Shown: piece after piece, positions 14,131 through 23,639 of the stretch | How the letters are laid out: every line of letters begins with the position of its first letter | How positions within the stretch are numbered: position 1 is the first letter of the stretch | Assembly (NCBI GenBank): GCA_002338615.1 | Contig: DDIS01000185.1 | Span: 1 to 44,496 of the forward strand | Source: Proteobacteria bacterium UBA1844 | Lineage (GTDB): Bacteria > Pseudomonadota > Gammaproteobacteria > Steroidobacterales > Woeseiaceae | Length of the DNA: 44,496 nucleotides | Reading direction: 5' to 3' | Notes under the pieces: generated by a model | What the model saw: the letters and a program-made list of their open reading frames with translations, nothing else | Told to the model about the DNA's origin: nothing | Databases searched by the model: none | Translations under genes and position numbers: made by a program

Positions 14131-16905
14131 ATGACAAAAGCTGCGGATAAAATCAAACCGCGCGTGCAAGCAGCGGCCATTGCAGACAATCCCTACAACG
14201 CCACGCAGCTGCGCGCCGATCGCTGGAGTTCCCTGCAGGACGTTACCCAGAGCCTGGCCAAAGCGCTTCGCACTGGCAAGGATGTTGAGCAACTTCGCAA
14301 GCAAGCAGACGAGCTCGTGCGTTCGCTGGAGCCAATTGAACCGTTCTGGGCCTTTCCCGGCCATGCAATTCTCGGGCGCCTCAAAGAACTGCTGCATGAA
14401 AATCAATGCGAAGAGCTAGCGCATGTCGTGCGCCGCATCGTCCGCGCGACGACCAGCGGTTTCTATCGCCGGCGGTCCGTACCACTCACCGGTGAGGCAC
14501 TGGACAGTGAGCAGCCCGGCGAGGATGAAGAAAGTCCCGACGCGCGCGCTTATGCACGGCCCTACTTTGAAACCTTGTTCGTCGATAATATGACCGCGCC
14601 TCAAGCCAAATCCTTGCGCGCCAGTTTGCATGCCATGCGTCGACGTGAAGATCCCTTTACGTACGAAGCAATCACGGCAGCCTCACTTGAGGATGCGTTG
14701 ATTGCCGTCATGGTCAATTTCAACATTCAGGCGGTTATTATTCGCTTTGGTTTCGAGCTCCGTACACGTTGCACGCTGAACATTCTGACGCAATACCTGA
14801 GCCCAATCGGTGATGAAGACCTGGATGATCTCGAACCACATAACTACGGTATCGAACTGTGCCGCTTGATGGCCAAGGTTCGGCCAGAGCTCGACGTTTA
14901 CCTCGTAACCGACCGGGGTGTCGAGGAAATAGCAGGATGCGAGCTCGGTAATTGCCGACGGGTATTCTATAACGCAGAGGATTTCACGGAGCTCCATTTC
15001 AACATCCTGCGTGGTGTTTCGGCCCGGTATGAGACACCGTTTTTTAATGCGCTCAAGGCCTATTCGCAACAACCCACCGGTGTTTTTCACGCCTTGCCCA
15101 TCAGTCGGGGCAAATCCATTGCCCGCTCGCACTGGATCCAGGATATGGGCACCTTCTACGGACCCAATATCTTTCTCGCCGAGACCTCGGCCACGTCCGG
15201 TGGCCTGGACTCCCTGCTGGAGCCATCCGGGCCCATCAAGCGTGCACAGGAACTTGCAGCACGTGCATTTGGCGCGAGGTATACCTACTTCGCCACCAAT
15301 GGCACATCGACCTGCAACAAAATTGTCGTACAGGCGCTGATCCAGCCTGGAGATATTGTGCTGGTCGACCGCGATTGTCACAAATCACATCATTACGGCC
15401 TGGTGCTGGCCGGCGCCGATGTCGTGTACCTTGATAGCTATCCGCTGCACGCCTGGTCCATGTACGGCGCAGTGCCGCTTCGTGACATCAAGCAGCAATT
15501 GCTCGACCTGAAGGACGCTGGCAAGCTGGACCAGGTACGCATGTTGCTGCTGACCAATTGCACCTTCGACGGCCTGGTGTACAACGTTGAGCGAGTCATG
15601 CAGGAATGCCTCGCGATCAAGCCTGATCTCGTTTTTCTCTGGGATGAAGCCTGGTTCGCGTTTGCGCGCTTTTCGCCAACCTACCGTCAACGTACCGCAA
15701 TGCATTGCGCAGATAAGCTCCGTCAACGTTATCGATGCGACGAATATCGCGAGCAGTACCGGGAATGGGCGGCCACGGCGCCGACTGACTCCGAGGGTAT
15801 GCTGGAGAATCCGCTGCTGCCGGATCCCGACAAAGTCCGTGTACGAGTGTACGCAACCCAGTCCACGCACAAGACACTGACATCCTTGCGCCAGGGCTCG
15901 ATGATTCACGTGCATGATCAGGACTTCAAAAGCGAAGTAGAACAGCAATTTCGCGAGGCATACATGACGCACACGTCGACGTCACCGAATTATCAGATTA
16001 TCGCGTCGCTGGATGTCGGCCGTCGCCAGGTCGAGCTCGAGGGCTTCGAGTTTGTACAAAAGCAAATCGAGGCGGCGATGACGATGCGCCGCGCAATCTC
16101 GATGCATCCTTTGTTAAAAAAATATTTCAAAGTGCTCGCCGTTGGCGACATGGTGCCCGAATCGTTCAGAACAAGCGGAATCGATGTTTACTGGGACGAC
16201 GAGCATGGCTGGAACCAGCTCTGGGATGCCTGGATAGAGGATGAATTTGTTATCGATCCCACTCGCGTGACGCTCACCACCGGCCATGCCGGCATCGACG
16301 GCAATACGTTCAAGAATCAGTACCTGATGGACAAGTACGGCATCCAGGTAAACAAGACTTCACGCAATACCGTGTTGTTCATGACGAATATCGGCACCAC
16401 GCGGTCATCGGTGGCCTACCTGATTGAAGTGCTGGTGCAGATCGCACGCGATCTCGACACAAGAAACGAAGACGCAAGTCCAATGGAGCAAAAGGCGTTC
16501 GACGCCCGGGTTCACTCCCTGAACGAGGAATTGCCCGACTTGCCCGACTTTTCGCGCTTTCACGACATTTTCCGTTCACATGGTGACAGCACGCCCGCGG
16601 GAAATCTGCGTGCGGCTTACTTCTACGCTTACGATGAATCCCGGTGTGAGTATTTCCGGCTCCATGACAGCGCAATCGACAAGGTCATGGCCGGCGGTCG
16701 CGATGTCGTATCATCGGGGTTCATAATCCCGTATCCGCCGGGCTTTCCGATACTCGTGCCCGGGCAGGTAGTCTCATCGGAAATTCTCGATTTCATGCGC
16801 AAGCTCGATGTCAAAGAGATTCACGGCTATCGCGCCGAATTGGGGCTACGCGTATTCACCGAGGAGGCAGTCGCCTCATTCGCGTCGAACCGAATTCAAT
16901 CTTAG
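14131..16905 (+). CDS. Orn/Lys/Arg decarboxylase family protein, long form
   Basis: This is a fold-type I PLP decarboxylase of the bacterial inducible ornithine/lysine/arginine group. It removes the carboxyl group to give putrescine, cadaverine or agmatine. It is 924 aa, against about 710-760 for the E. coli enzymes. Residues 1 to about 170 are an extra helical, charged region. A wing domain follows (EDPFTYEAITAASLEDALIAVM and NIQAVIIRF) and then the core with TYFATNGTSTCNKIV, DRDCHKSHHYG, FLWDEAWFAF and the PLP lysine in YATQSTHKTLTSLRQGS. A C-terminal domain ends with PGFPILVPGQVV. The ATG at 14131 has GGAGA upstream; 18 upstream codons are ignored. Only 11 bp separate it from the ATP-grasp gene, so the two are surely co-transcribed. 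Specificity is undecided. Confidence 0.9.
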   Translation: MTKAADKIKPRVQAAAIADNPYNATQLRADRWSSLQDVTQSLAKALRTGKDVEQLRKQADELVRSLEPIEPFWAFPGHAILGRLKELLHENQCEELAHVVRRIVRATTSGFYRRRSVPLTGEALDSEQPGEDEESPDARAYARPYFETLFVDNMTAPQAKSLRASLHAMRRREDPFTYEAITAASLEDALIAVMVNFNIQAVIIRFGFELRTRCTLNILTQYLSPIGDEDLDDLEPHNYGIELCRLMAKVRPELDVYLVTDRGVEEIAGCELGNCRRVFYNAEDFTELHFNILRGVSARYETPFFNALKAYSQQPTGVFHALPISRGKSIARSHWIQDMGTFYGPNIFLAETSATSGGLDSLLEPSGPIKRAQELAARAFGARYTYFATNGTSTCNKIVVQALIQPGDIVLVDRDCHKSHHYGLVLAGADVVYLDSYPLHAWSMYGAVPLRDIKQQLLDLKDAGKLDQVRMLLLTNCTFDGLVYNVERVMQECLAIKPDLVFLWDEAWFAFARFSPTYRQRTAMHCADKLRQRYRCDEYREQYREWAATAPTDSEGMLENPLLPDPDKVRVRVYATQSTHKTLTSLRQGSMIHVHDQDFKSEVEQQFREAYMTHTSTSPNYQIIASLDVGRRQVELEGFEFVQKQIEAAMTMRRAISMHPLLKKYFKVLAVGDMVPESFRTSGIDVYWDDEHGWNQLWDAWIEDEFVIDPTRVTLTTGHAGIDGNTFKNQYLMDKYGIQVNKTSRNTVLFMTNIGTTRSSVAYLIEVLVQIARDLDTRNEDASPMEQKAFDARVHSLNEELPDLPDFSRFHDIFRSHGDSTPAGNLRAAYFYAYDESRCEYFRLHDSAIDKVMAGGRDVVSSGFIIPYPPGFPILVPGQVVSSEILDFMRKLDVKEIHGYRAELGLRVFTEEAVASFASNRIQS

Positions 16906-16916
16906 GGGAGCAAGCA

Positions 16917-18383
16917 ATGGCTACCAAGCACAAGAAGCTCAAGAATATTTCCGAGATTCGTCGCTACTTTCACAGGAACGAAACCCCAATCTATTTTGTG
17001 AGCGCGACCAATTTTAACCTGTTGGGCCTGGACGAGTGGGTGCGTCACTTCAAGTACATCAACTACATTGATTGCTTTGACGGCCAGCACCCGAACGTAT
17101 TTGTGCCGGGCGAAAAAGAACACGCACAATTTGAATCTATCGAAGACATCAATAATTTCTTGCTGCAACACAAGGAAGTCATCGACCGGGTCAAGAGCCG
17201 TGGCGGCGACCCGAAGTTCGTTTTCCTGATGTTTGACGAGCAGACCGAGCAAATTGTCGAGTCCATTGGCGGAGAGATATGGTTCCCAAAAGCATCGTTG
17301 CGCAACCGGGTTGACAACAAGATAGAAACCGTACGTATCGGCAACAAGGCAGGCGTGCCCAGTGTGCCCAATACGCTGGCGGAAATAGGCAGCTACGCAG
17401 ACCTGGAAGCGGCCGCGAAAAAGGCCGGGTTGGGCACGGACCTGGTGCTGCAATCGGCGTACGGCGACTCCGGACACACGACCTTTTTTATCAAGAACCG
17501 CAAGGACTATGAGAGTCACGAAGATGAGATCGTCGGACAAGGCGAAATCAAGATAATGAAGCGGATCAATTGCCGCGGCTCCGCTATCGAGGCTTGCGCC
17601 ACCAAGCACGGTACCATTGTCGGACCTTTGATGACGGAACTCGTCGGTTTTCCTGAACTCACACCCTATCGCGGTGGCTGGTGTGGCAATGAAATCTTTG
17701 GCGATGCATTCTCACGCAAGATACGTTCGCAAGCCCGCGAGTACACCGTGCGCTTTGGCCAGCAACTGGTCAAGGAAGGCTACCGTGGCTACTTCGAGCT
17801 CGATTTCCTCATCGACAAGAAAACCGGCGACATCTATCTCGGCGAGTTGAATCCGCGCATCACCGGGGCGAGCTCCATGACTAATCACGCGGCGTTCGCG
17901 CACGCAGACGCGCCGCTTTTCTTGTTTCACTTACTTGAGTTTTCTGGTGTGCCGTTTGCTCTCGACATTGACGAGTTGAATGCGCGCTGGGCGGAGCCGG
18001 AGAACATTGACAGCTGGTCGCAACTTGTAATCAAGCACACAGAAGATACGGTCGATCTGCTGACGGATGCACCCGAAAGTGGTATCTGGGAAATGCACAA
18101 GGATGGATCCGTCAGCTTTGACCGATTCGATTATCACAGGCGAGCGGTCGAAAGCGAGAACGAGGCGTTCTTCCTGCGCATCCAGAAGCCAGGCGACTAT
18201 CGTTACGAAGGCGCTGATCTCGGCATCCTGGTGACGCGCGGCCGATTGATGGACAATAATTTCAAGCTGACCAGCCGGGCAAAACAATGGATAACGGGGA
18301 TTCGTAACCAGTACGCCGCGACGCCGCTCACCTCCGCGACGGACGCACCGGCAATCGTGGAACCGGCTTTCAAAATGCTGTGA
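16917..18383 (+). CDS. ATP-grasp ligase, biotin carboxylase-like, substrate unknown
   Basis: The 488-aa protein carries an ATP-grasp fold. The central region LGTDLVLQSAYGDSGHTTF (about 174-192) is the glycine-rich lid segment. GYFELDFLIDKKTGDIYLGELNPRITG (about 298-324) holds the Mg-binding E-x-N-x-R pattern seen in biotin carboxylase and amino-acid ligases. The N-terminal 120 residues form a pre-ATP-grasp domain and the last 100 a domain I cannot name. Without biotin carrier or carboxyltransferase genes nearby, a carboxyl-amine ligase is more likely than a carboxylase (inference). GGGGAG overlaps the stop of the decarboxylase and serves the ATG at 16917. Tight coupling to the decarboxylase suggests the amine is its substrate. 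Confidence 0.85.
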   Translation: MATKHKKLKNISEIRRYFHRNETPIYFVSATNFNLLGLDEWVRHFKYINYIDCFDGQHPNVFVPGEKEHAQFESIEDINNFLLQHKEVIDRVKSRGGDPKFVFLMFDEQTEQIVESIGGEIWFPKASLRNRVDNKIETVRIGNKAGVPSVPNTLAEIGSYADLEAAAKKAGLGTDLVLQSAYGDSGHTTFFIKNRKDYESHEDEIVGQGEIKIMKRINCRGSAIEACATKHGTIVGPLMTELVGFPELTPYRGGWCGNEIFGDAFSRKIRSQAREYTVRFGQQLVKEGYRGYFELDFLIDKKTGDIYLGELNPRITGASSMTNHAAFAHADAPLFLFHLLEFSGVPFALDIDELNARWAEPENIDSWSQLVIKHTEDTVDLLTDAPESGIWEMHKDGSVSFDRFDYHRRAVESENEAFFLRIQKPGDYRYEGADLGILVTRGRLMDNNFKLTSRAKQWITGIRNQYAATPLTSATDAPAIVEPAFKML

Positions 18384-18437
18384 CCGGTATTCTCCGATTA
18401 TTCCGCGCGCTTCGATGATTCCATTGACTCCACTGTC

Positions 18438-19448
18438 ATGCGTTTGACCTTTACAGCCGTTGGCGAAGCCATGCCGGACGAGAAATGGCGCAGCCTGTTC
18501 CGGAAGCTATGGCCGGCCTATCGACGCTGGTGGCGGTCGGAAGGTGCAAACAAACGACCGAGCCTGCGCGAATGCCGGGCGGCCTTAATACAACACATGC
18601 CCGAGCTGATGCCGGTCTATGAGCGGCTGTGCGGTCTCGCCGGCAATTCCGACCAGGCATCGCGGTTTCTTTCGCTATATTTGCCACCGGCCTACATGGC
18701 TGGCTGTTCGCAGGCCGTCTGGTCGGGCGGAATGCCGTTACTGGTGCGTAACTACGACTACCATCCACGAGCCGTTGATGCGCTGTTGCTGCATACGGAG
18801 TGGCTCGGACGCAAAGTACTTGGCATGTCCGACTGCCTGATCGGTTTGCTTGACGGCATTAATGAGGACGGGCTTGCCGTATCACTCACCTTCGGCGGAC
18901 AAAGAGCAGTCGGTGCCGGATTTGGCATTCCGATCATCTTACGCTACGTGCTCGAGACCTGCAGCGATGTTGACGAAGCAGCCGATGTCCTGCAGCGCGT
19001 GCCCAGCCACATGGCTTACAATGTAACCGTACTCGACAAGACACAGCGACACAGAACTGTGTTAATCCATCCGGGCCGACCCGCGCTCGTCACCCATTCC
19101 CCGGTCGCAACCAACCAACAGCGACAGCCTGGATTCACTCACCAGGCCGGGACACTGGTATCTGCGGAACGAGAGGCTTTTCTGTTGCGTAAACTGACCC
19201 GGGATCCGGGTACGGCCGACGATTTCATTGGCGCATTTATGCAACCACCGCTGTACGCCGTCGACGTAGAGCGAGGCTTCAGTACCTTGTATACTGCCGC
19301 CTACCGGCCACGTGACGGCATCCTCGAATTGCATTGGCCGGATCTTAACTGGCCACACTCAATTGACAGCTTTGAGGAAGGGTCGCGCACAGTCGAGTAC
19401 CCACAAAAAGCAATTATCGATGATCCGATGCGAGCTGATTTTCGGTAA
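18438..19448 (+). CDS. C45-type Ntn-hydrolase / acyltransferase
   Basis: The 336-aa protein resembles the C45 family (acyl-CoA:6-aminopenicillanate acyltransferase type), whose members cut themselves before a cysteine that becomes the N-terminal nucleophile and then break or exchange amide bonds. The likely cleavage is before C90 in YMAGCSQAVW. LLVRNYDYHP follows about 16 residues later, as in relatives. LIGLLDGINEDGLAVSLTFGG and MAYNVTVLD are further family segments. Uncleaved relatives in insects (Tan) hydrolyse beta-alanyl-amines, a reaction type that would suit this cluster. There is no signal peptide. The ATG at 18438 lacks a strong ribosome site; ATG 18471 is an alternative. It lies 54 bp after the ATP-grasp gene. 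Confidence 0.82.
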   Translation: MRLTFTAVGEAMPDEKWRSLFRKLWPAYRRWWRSEGANKRPSLRECRAALIQHMPELMPVYERLCGLAGNSDQASRFLSLYLPPAYMAGCSQAVWSGGMPLLVRNYDYHPRAVDALLLHTEWLGRKVLGMSDCLIGLLDGINEDGLAVSLTFGGQRAVGAGFGIPIILRYVLETCSDVDEAADVLQRVPSHMAYNVTVLDKTQRHRTVLIHPGRPALVTHSPVATNQQRQPGFTHQAGTLVSAEREAFLLRKLTRDPGTADDFIGAFMQPPLYAVDVERGFSTLYTAAYRPRDGILELHWPDLNWPHSIDSFEEGSRTVEYPQKAIIDDPMRADFR

Positions 19449-19499
19449 AGTCCAAGCACGGTAATGCACTGATCTATCCAACTATCGACGAGGCCGAAC

Positions 19500-20516
19500 A
19501 TGCGTCAATTCATCGTTTCATTATTGGGACTGATATTATTCGCAACACAATTTACTGTTGCTGACCCGGTTGCACCCGCTGGCAATTCCGAACTCAGAAT
19601 TCCGGTCGTTGGCGAAGGTAAATATATCCCGATCAAGACATCATTCGGTGAATATAAAGTCTGGACGAAACAGGTTGGGGATAATCCCGACATCAAGGTA
19701 CTGCTGTTGCACGGTGGTCCTGGTGGCACCCACGAAGCATTTGAAGTATTCGCCCGCCACTTCCCCGCTGCGGGCATCGAATTTTTTTATTACGACCAGC
19801 TCGGCTCCTGGTTTTCGGATCAGCCAGACGATCCACGTCTGCTTGAGGTCGATCGCTTCGTTGATGAAGTTGAACAGGTTCGCAAGGCCCTTAAGCTGGG
19901 CCCGGACAATTTCTACCTGCTGGGCCATTCCTGGGGCGGCATTCTTGCAATCGAGTATGCGCTGGTCCATCAGAAGCAGCTGAAAGGACTGATCATCTCC
20001 AATATGATGGCGAGTATTCCCGCCTACAATAAATACGCAAGCGAAGTGTTGATGGCGGACATGGACCCGGAAGTGCTCGCTGAGCTGAAAGCGATCGAGG
20101 CGAACAAGGACTATTCCAATCCGCGCTACATGGATTTGTTGATGGAAAACCATTACACCGACCACGTATTGCGCATGCCGGCCGATGAATGGCCGGATGC
20201 AGTGAATCGCTTCTTGGCACACATCAATCCCGACGTCTACATTCCGATGCAAGGCCCCAGTGAGCTGGGTGCCAGCGGACGGCTTGCCCATTGGGATCGC
20301 ACTGCGGACCTGCACAAGATATCTGTCCCAACACTTGTCATCGGTGCGACCTTCGATACGATGGACCCCGGTCACATGGAGTGGATGTCGACCGAAGTCA
20401 AACACGGCCAGTTCCTGCTCTGTCCTTATGGCTCACACCTCGATATGTGGGACGATGAAACGACCTATTTCAAAGGTCTGCTTGATTTCCTGCGCGGTGT
20501 AAAGAGCGGAACATAG
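19500..20516 (+). CDS. Exported alpha/beta hydrolase, proline iminopeptidase type (S33)
   Basis: The 338-aa protein has a Sec signal peptide (residues 1 to about 21, ending TVA-DP). The alpha/beta hydrolase fold shows HGGPGG at 71-76 (oxyanion hole of S33 peptidases), the nucleophile S144 in GHSWGGI, a likely acid in GATFDTMDP and a likely histidine in YGSHLDMWDD near the end. S33 enzymes remove N-terminal residues, mainly proline, from peptides, but relatives act on other amides and esters. Location in the periplasm is inferred from the signal peptide. GAGG precedes the ATG. It is 51 bp after the C45 gene and may end that operon. Confidence 0.88.
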   Translation: MRQFIVSLLGLILFATQFTVADPVAPAGNSELRIPVVGEGKYIPIKTSFGEYKVWTKQVGDNPDIKVLLLHGGPGGTHEAFEVFARHFPAAGIEFFYYDQLGSWFSDQPDDPRLLEVDRFVDEVEQVRKALKLGPDNFYLLGHSWGGILAIEYALVHQKQLKGLIISNMMASIPAYNKYASEVLMADMDPEVLAELKAIEANKDYSNPRYMDLLMENHYTDHVLRMPADEWPDAVNRFLAHINPDVYIPMQGPSELGASGRLAHWDRTADLHKISVPTLVIGATFDTMDPGHMEWMSTEVKHGQFLLCPYGSHLDMWDDETTYFKGLLDFLRGVKSGT

Positions 20517-20540
20517 CCACAATTCAGGTGGGGTCGAAGC

Positions 20541-20566
20541 GTCGCCTCGCATTACTGCAAGGCGAC
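20541..20566. terminator. Hairpin between convergent hydrolase and FAD oxidase genes
   Basis: GTCGCCT (20541-20547) pairs with AGGCGAC (20560-20566) around a 12-nt loop. There is no T run on the plus strand. It may be a shared weak terminator. Confidence 0.4.
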
Positions 20567-20577
20567 ACCGCGCTGCT

Positions 20578-22095
20578 TCAGGCAGCGGCCTTATTCGCCG
20601 CGGCAGGAACAATATTCGCATTGAGTCGGAACAGGTTGTCAGGGTCGTATTGATTCTTGATCTTCACCAGGCGATCGTAATTTCCGAGATAGTTTTTATT
20701 GACATGCGCCTGTGGCTCATCCATGAGATCGTTCACATAGATACCGCGCGTGAACGGTTCGACAGTGGCGAAGTATTCCCGGAGATACGCGATATGCGCC
20801 GTGGGGTCGGTGCCCATCGCCCAGTCCATCAGGAATAACGTGTCATTCGCGACGTAGCGGTGCGCAAACGCCGTAGCATCAGGTGCGACCTGACTGATGC
20901 GCCCGCCAGCGTGCTGCCAGATTACGGACAGTCCACGCTCCGGGTCCGGCTCAAATCCATCCACGATCGCGTCCACCATGGCGGGCGTGATAGTCGAGAC
21001 AAAGCCGGATTTCATGTACGTGCCGCGCGCACGTGGGTCCGAGATATCGCCGGCCTTTTGCACTGCGACGTAGTCCATCGGCGCAACGGTATCAAACAGT
21101 ACCGTGCCAGCTTTACGCAGCGGCGCGAGCAGTCGATCGAGCTGTTTGGGATCGCCGCTGTAACAGACTTCGAACGCTACCCCCGTGAACTGATCCGGAA
21201 TACTCATGAGCCCGCCATCGATCGACAACTCATTTGGCGCGGCGGCCGAATACTCTGCATAAACATTGAGTACCTGTCTGGCTTCCTGCATGGGAAAACC
21301 GATACGACCCGCATAGACCGTCCTGTCCATCTCATGCAATTGAAATTCAAAGTTGGTCGCCACACCGAAATTACCGCCACCACCACGCACCGCCCAATAG
21401 AGATCAGGATTCTCGTCCGGATACGCGCGCACAAATTTGCCATCCGCGGTCACCAGTTCCACGCCACGTACGTTGTCAATCGCGAGTCCATAGCGCCGCG
21501 CGAGTCGTCCAAACCCACCACCTAGTGTCAAGCCAGCGACGCCTGTGTGCGACACCGTACCCGCGGTGGTTACGAGCCCGAACTCCATCGTGTCATGGTC
21601 CATATCCCCCAACCAGCTGCCACCGGATACGTTCACGGTCTTATGGACCGGATCCACGCGGGTGCTGCGCAGCAGGCTCAAATCGATCATCATGCCGCCA
21701 TCGCAGGTGGACTTGCCCGATGGACTGTGGCCACCGCATTTCACCGCCACCAGCAGATTGGATTCCCGCGCAAAGTCCACCGCATCCTTGACGTCCGCCG
21801 TGCCCAGCGGTTGCACAATGAGCGCGGGATGCTTGTCGAATGTTGGATTGAGTACGCGTCGTGCCTGATCGTATGCCTCGTTTCCCGGTAACAACAGGTT
21901 ACCGCGAATACTGTCACCAAGCTCCTGCACGGACGCCATCTTCAGCGTCACTTCCTGCTGGTCGCCGGTGCGCGCGTTTATATCTGCGGTCACCTTGTTC
22001 GTGGCGCCGAGAATAGCCGCAAATGCGCTTCGGCTGGCGATATTTCCGGCAACAGCAGCCGCCAGCGCGGACCTTACAAACCCTCGTCGATTCAT
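20578..22095 (-). CDS. Tat-exported FAD-linked oxidase (berberine bridge enzyme type)
   Basis: The 505-aa protein starts MNRRGFVRSALAAAVAG, a twin-arginine signal, so it is probably folded with FAD in the cytosol and exported. The FAD-binding PCMH domain shows VAVKCGGHSPSGKS with H123 as the probable covalent flavin attachment, and AGLTLGGGFGRLARRYGL. The second cysteine used for bicovalent flavin in many relatives is not obvious. The C-terminal BBE motif appears near the end (NKNYLGNYDRLVKIKNQYDPDNLF). Such enzymes oxidise alcohols, sugars or amines with oxygen. GGGGGA precedes the ATG at 22095. It faces the amidase/decarboxylase cluster and is separated from galU by 72 bp. Confidence 0.9.
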   Translation of the reverse strand: MNRRGFVRSALAAAVAGNIASRSAFAAILGATNKVTADINARTGDQQEVTLKMASVQELGDSIRGNLLLPGNEAYDQARRVLNPTFDKHPALIVQPLGTADVKDAVDFARESNLLVAVKCGGHSPSGKSTCDGGMMIDLSLLRSTRVDPVHKTVNVSGGSWLGDMDHDTMEFGLVTTAGTVSHTGVAGLTLGGGFGRLARRYGLAIDNVRGVELVTADGKFVRAYPDENPDLYWAVRGGGGNFGVATNFEFQLHEMDRTVYAGRIGFPMQEARQVLNVYAEYSAAAPNELSIDGGLMSIPDQFTGVAFEVCYSGDPKQLDRLLAPLRKAGTVLFDTVAPMDYVAVQKAGDISDPRARGTYMKSGFVSTITPAMVDAIVDGFEPDPERGLSVIWQHAGGRISQVAPDATAFAHRYVANDTLFLMDWAMGTDPTAHIAYLREYFATVEPFTRGIYVNDLMDEPQAHVNKNYLGNYDRLVKIKNQYDPDNLFRLNANIVPAAANKAAA

Positions 22096-22167
22096 GATTA
22101 TCCCCCACGATAATTGTTTTTGTTCTGTTGTTATAAACCGAGTTTGTTCGAACGTAATCAAGTATAG

Positions 22168-23055
22168 CTAGCCAGGGCCTCCCTGCAATTCAGCAGCGAG
22201 ACTCATTACATGCGCCCTGAATTTCTCGCCAGTCTCCGGATGTGCCAGACCGTACGCGAGGGTCGCCTGCAGATACCCCAGTTTGCTGCCACAGTCGTAG
22301 CGAACGCCATCAAACGAATACGCGTAGACAGCCGCATCGTCCATGAGGTCCGCGATGCCGTCGGTCAACTGGATCTCCCCGCCCGCGCCTTTTCCCGTGC
22401 GCTCCAGCTTTGCGAAAATTTCGGGTGCCAACAGGTAGCGACCCACGACAGCCGAGTTAGACGGCGCCACATCCGGTGCCGGCTTCTCGACAATATGCGT
22501 AATTCGGTTTCGATCATTCGTATCGATTGCGACAATACCGTAGCTGGAAGTCGTCTCGGGTGGCACCGTTTCCACCGCAATGACGCTGCCTCCATGTTGC
22601 GCGTACTCATCGGCCATTTGTTTCAGGCAACCAGGCTGGCCCGCAATCAGGTCGTCCGCAAGATGCACAAAAAAAGGTTCGTCGCCAATGGCGGGCTTCG
22701 CGCACAGCACGGCGTGGCCCAGGCCCAGCGGCTCACCCTGGCGGATGTATATACAAGTGACACCGTTCGGTACAATACCCTGGATCGAGCGTAGTAATTC
22801 ATCCTTACCGGAATCGGTTAGCGCTCGCTCCAGTTCCGCGTCCGTGTCGAAGTGATCCTCGATCGCCCGTTTCGAGCTTCCCGTGACAAAAACCAGGCGC
22901 GTTGCTCCCGCCTCGATGGCCTCCTCCACTGCGTACTGGATAAGCGGCTTATCGACAATCGGCAGCATCTCTTTCGGGCTGGCTTTGGTGGCGGGCAGGA
23001 AACGCGTGCCGCGCCCGGCGACGGGGAAAACAACTGATCGAACCGCTTTGGCCAT
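22168..23055 (-). CDS. galU: UTP--glucose-1-phosphate uridylyltransferase
   Basis: This enzyme makes UDP-glucose from UTP and glucose-1-phosphate for envelope polysaccharides. The 295-aa length is normal for GalU. The nucleotidyltransferase signature [21 protein letters not shown] lies at 9-29, with [14 protein letters not shown] after it. [20 protein letters not shown] and the downstream [12 protein letters not shown] segment complete the family pattern. GGAG precedes the ATG at 23055. The short C-terminus (AAELQGGPG) ends at 22168. It lies on the minus strand between the FAD oxidase and the comEA-like gene. Confidence 0.96.
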   Translation of the reverse strand: MAKAVRSVVFPVAGRGTRFLPATKASPKEMLPIVDKPLIQYAVEEAIEAGATRLVFVTGSSKRAIEDHFDTDAELERALTDSGKDELLRSIQGIVPNGVTCIYIRQGEPLGLGHAVLCAKPAIGDEPFFVHLADDLIAGQPGCLKQMADEYAQHGGSVIAVETVPPETTSSYGIVAIDTNDRNRITHIVEKPAPDVAPSNSAVVGRYLLAPEIFAKLERTGKGAGGEIQLTDGIADLMDDAAVYAYSFDGVRYDCGSKLGYLQATLAYGLAHPETGEKFRAHVMSLAAELQGGPG

Positions 23056-23198
23056 ATTGGTGCTCCATGTGGCATTTACTGCCGCGCATCATAGCCAATT
23101 CAGAGCAATAAAGTTATTTCCATAATCCCAAGTAGCACACGGCCAGGCGCCGCGCCGGCCTGTTGACCAATGCGGCGCCTTGCCAGAACAAGCCAAGC

Positions 23199-23471
23199 CT
23201 ACTTACGGTCGGGGCTCACCTTGATATCGGCGCGATTCAACTCGATAGTGCGATCGCCAATCCCCTTGACCAGTGTCAACTCATCAGCGTTCTTGAACGG
23301 TCCGTGCTTTTTCCGGTATTCGACAATTGCCTCGGCTTTCGCGAGTCCTATGCCCTTCAGCGACTGGGACAAAGTAGCTGCATCTGCCGTATTGATATCA
23401 ACGGGTGCGGCGATGCCCAGCAACGGGATCATCAACAATGCGACCGGTAAAATTTTCCTGATCAGGCTCAT
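23199..23471 (-). CDS. ComEA-like helix-hairpin-helix protein
   Basis: The 90-aa protein has a signal peptide or membrane anchor (MSLIRKILPVALLMIPLLGIAA) followed by one ComEA-type double HhH unit: VDINTADAATLSQSLKGIGLAKAEAIVEYRKKHGPF and VKGIGDRTIELN. ComEA proteins bind DNA in the periplasm during transformation. Short single-domain versions such as this are common in Gammaproteobacteria and their role in competence is not always shown. GGAG precedes the ATG. It lies between galU and lapB on the same strand. Confidence 0.9.
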   Translation of the reverse strand: MSLIRKILPVALLMIPLLGIAAPVDINTADAATLSQSLKGIGLAKAEAIVEYRKKHGPFKNADELTLVKGIGDRTIELNRADIKVSPDRK

Positions 23472-23639
23472 TTTTTGCTCCTTCCTGGATACGTGTTCCG
23501 CGACATTGCGGAATGCTGAGGGTAGGCAAGGAGCAGAAGCCTAGCGCTGCATGAAATTGCGCAAAATTCCCGAAAAGCCGTTTGCAATCAATGGCGCGGT
23601 TTCGCGGCTGCAGTCGTTAGCGAGGTCGCATCATCAATA

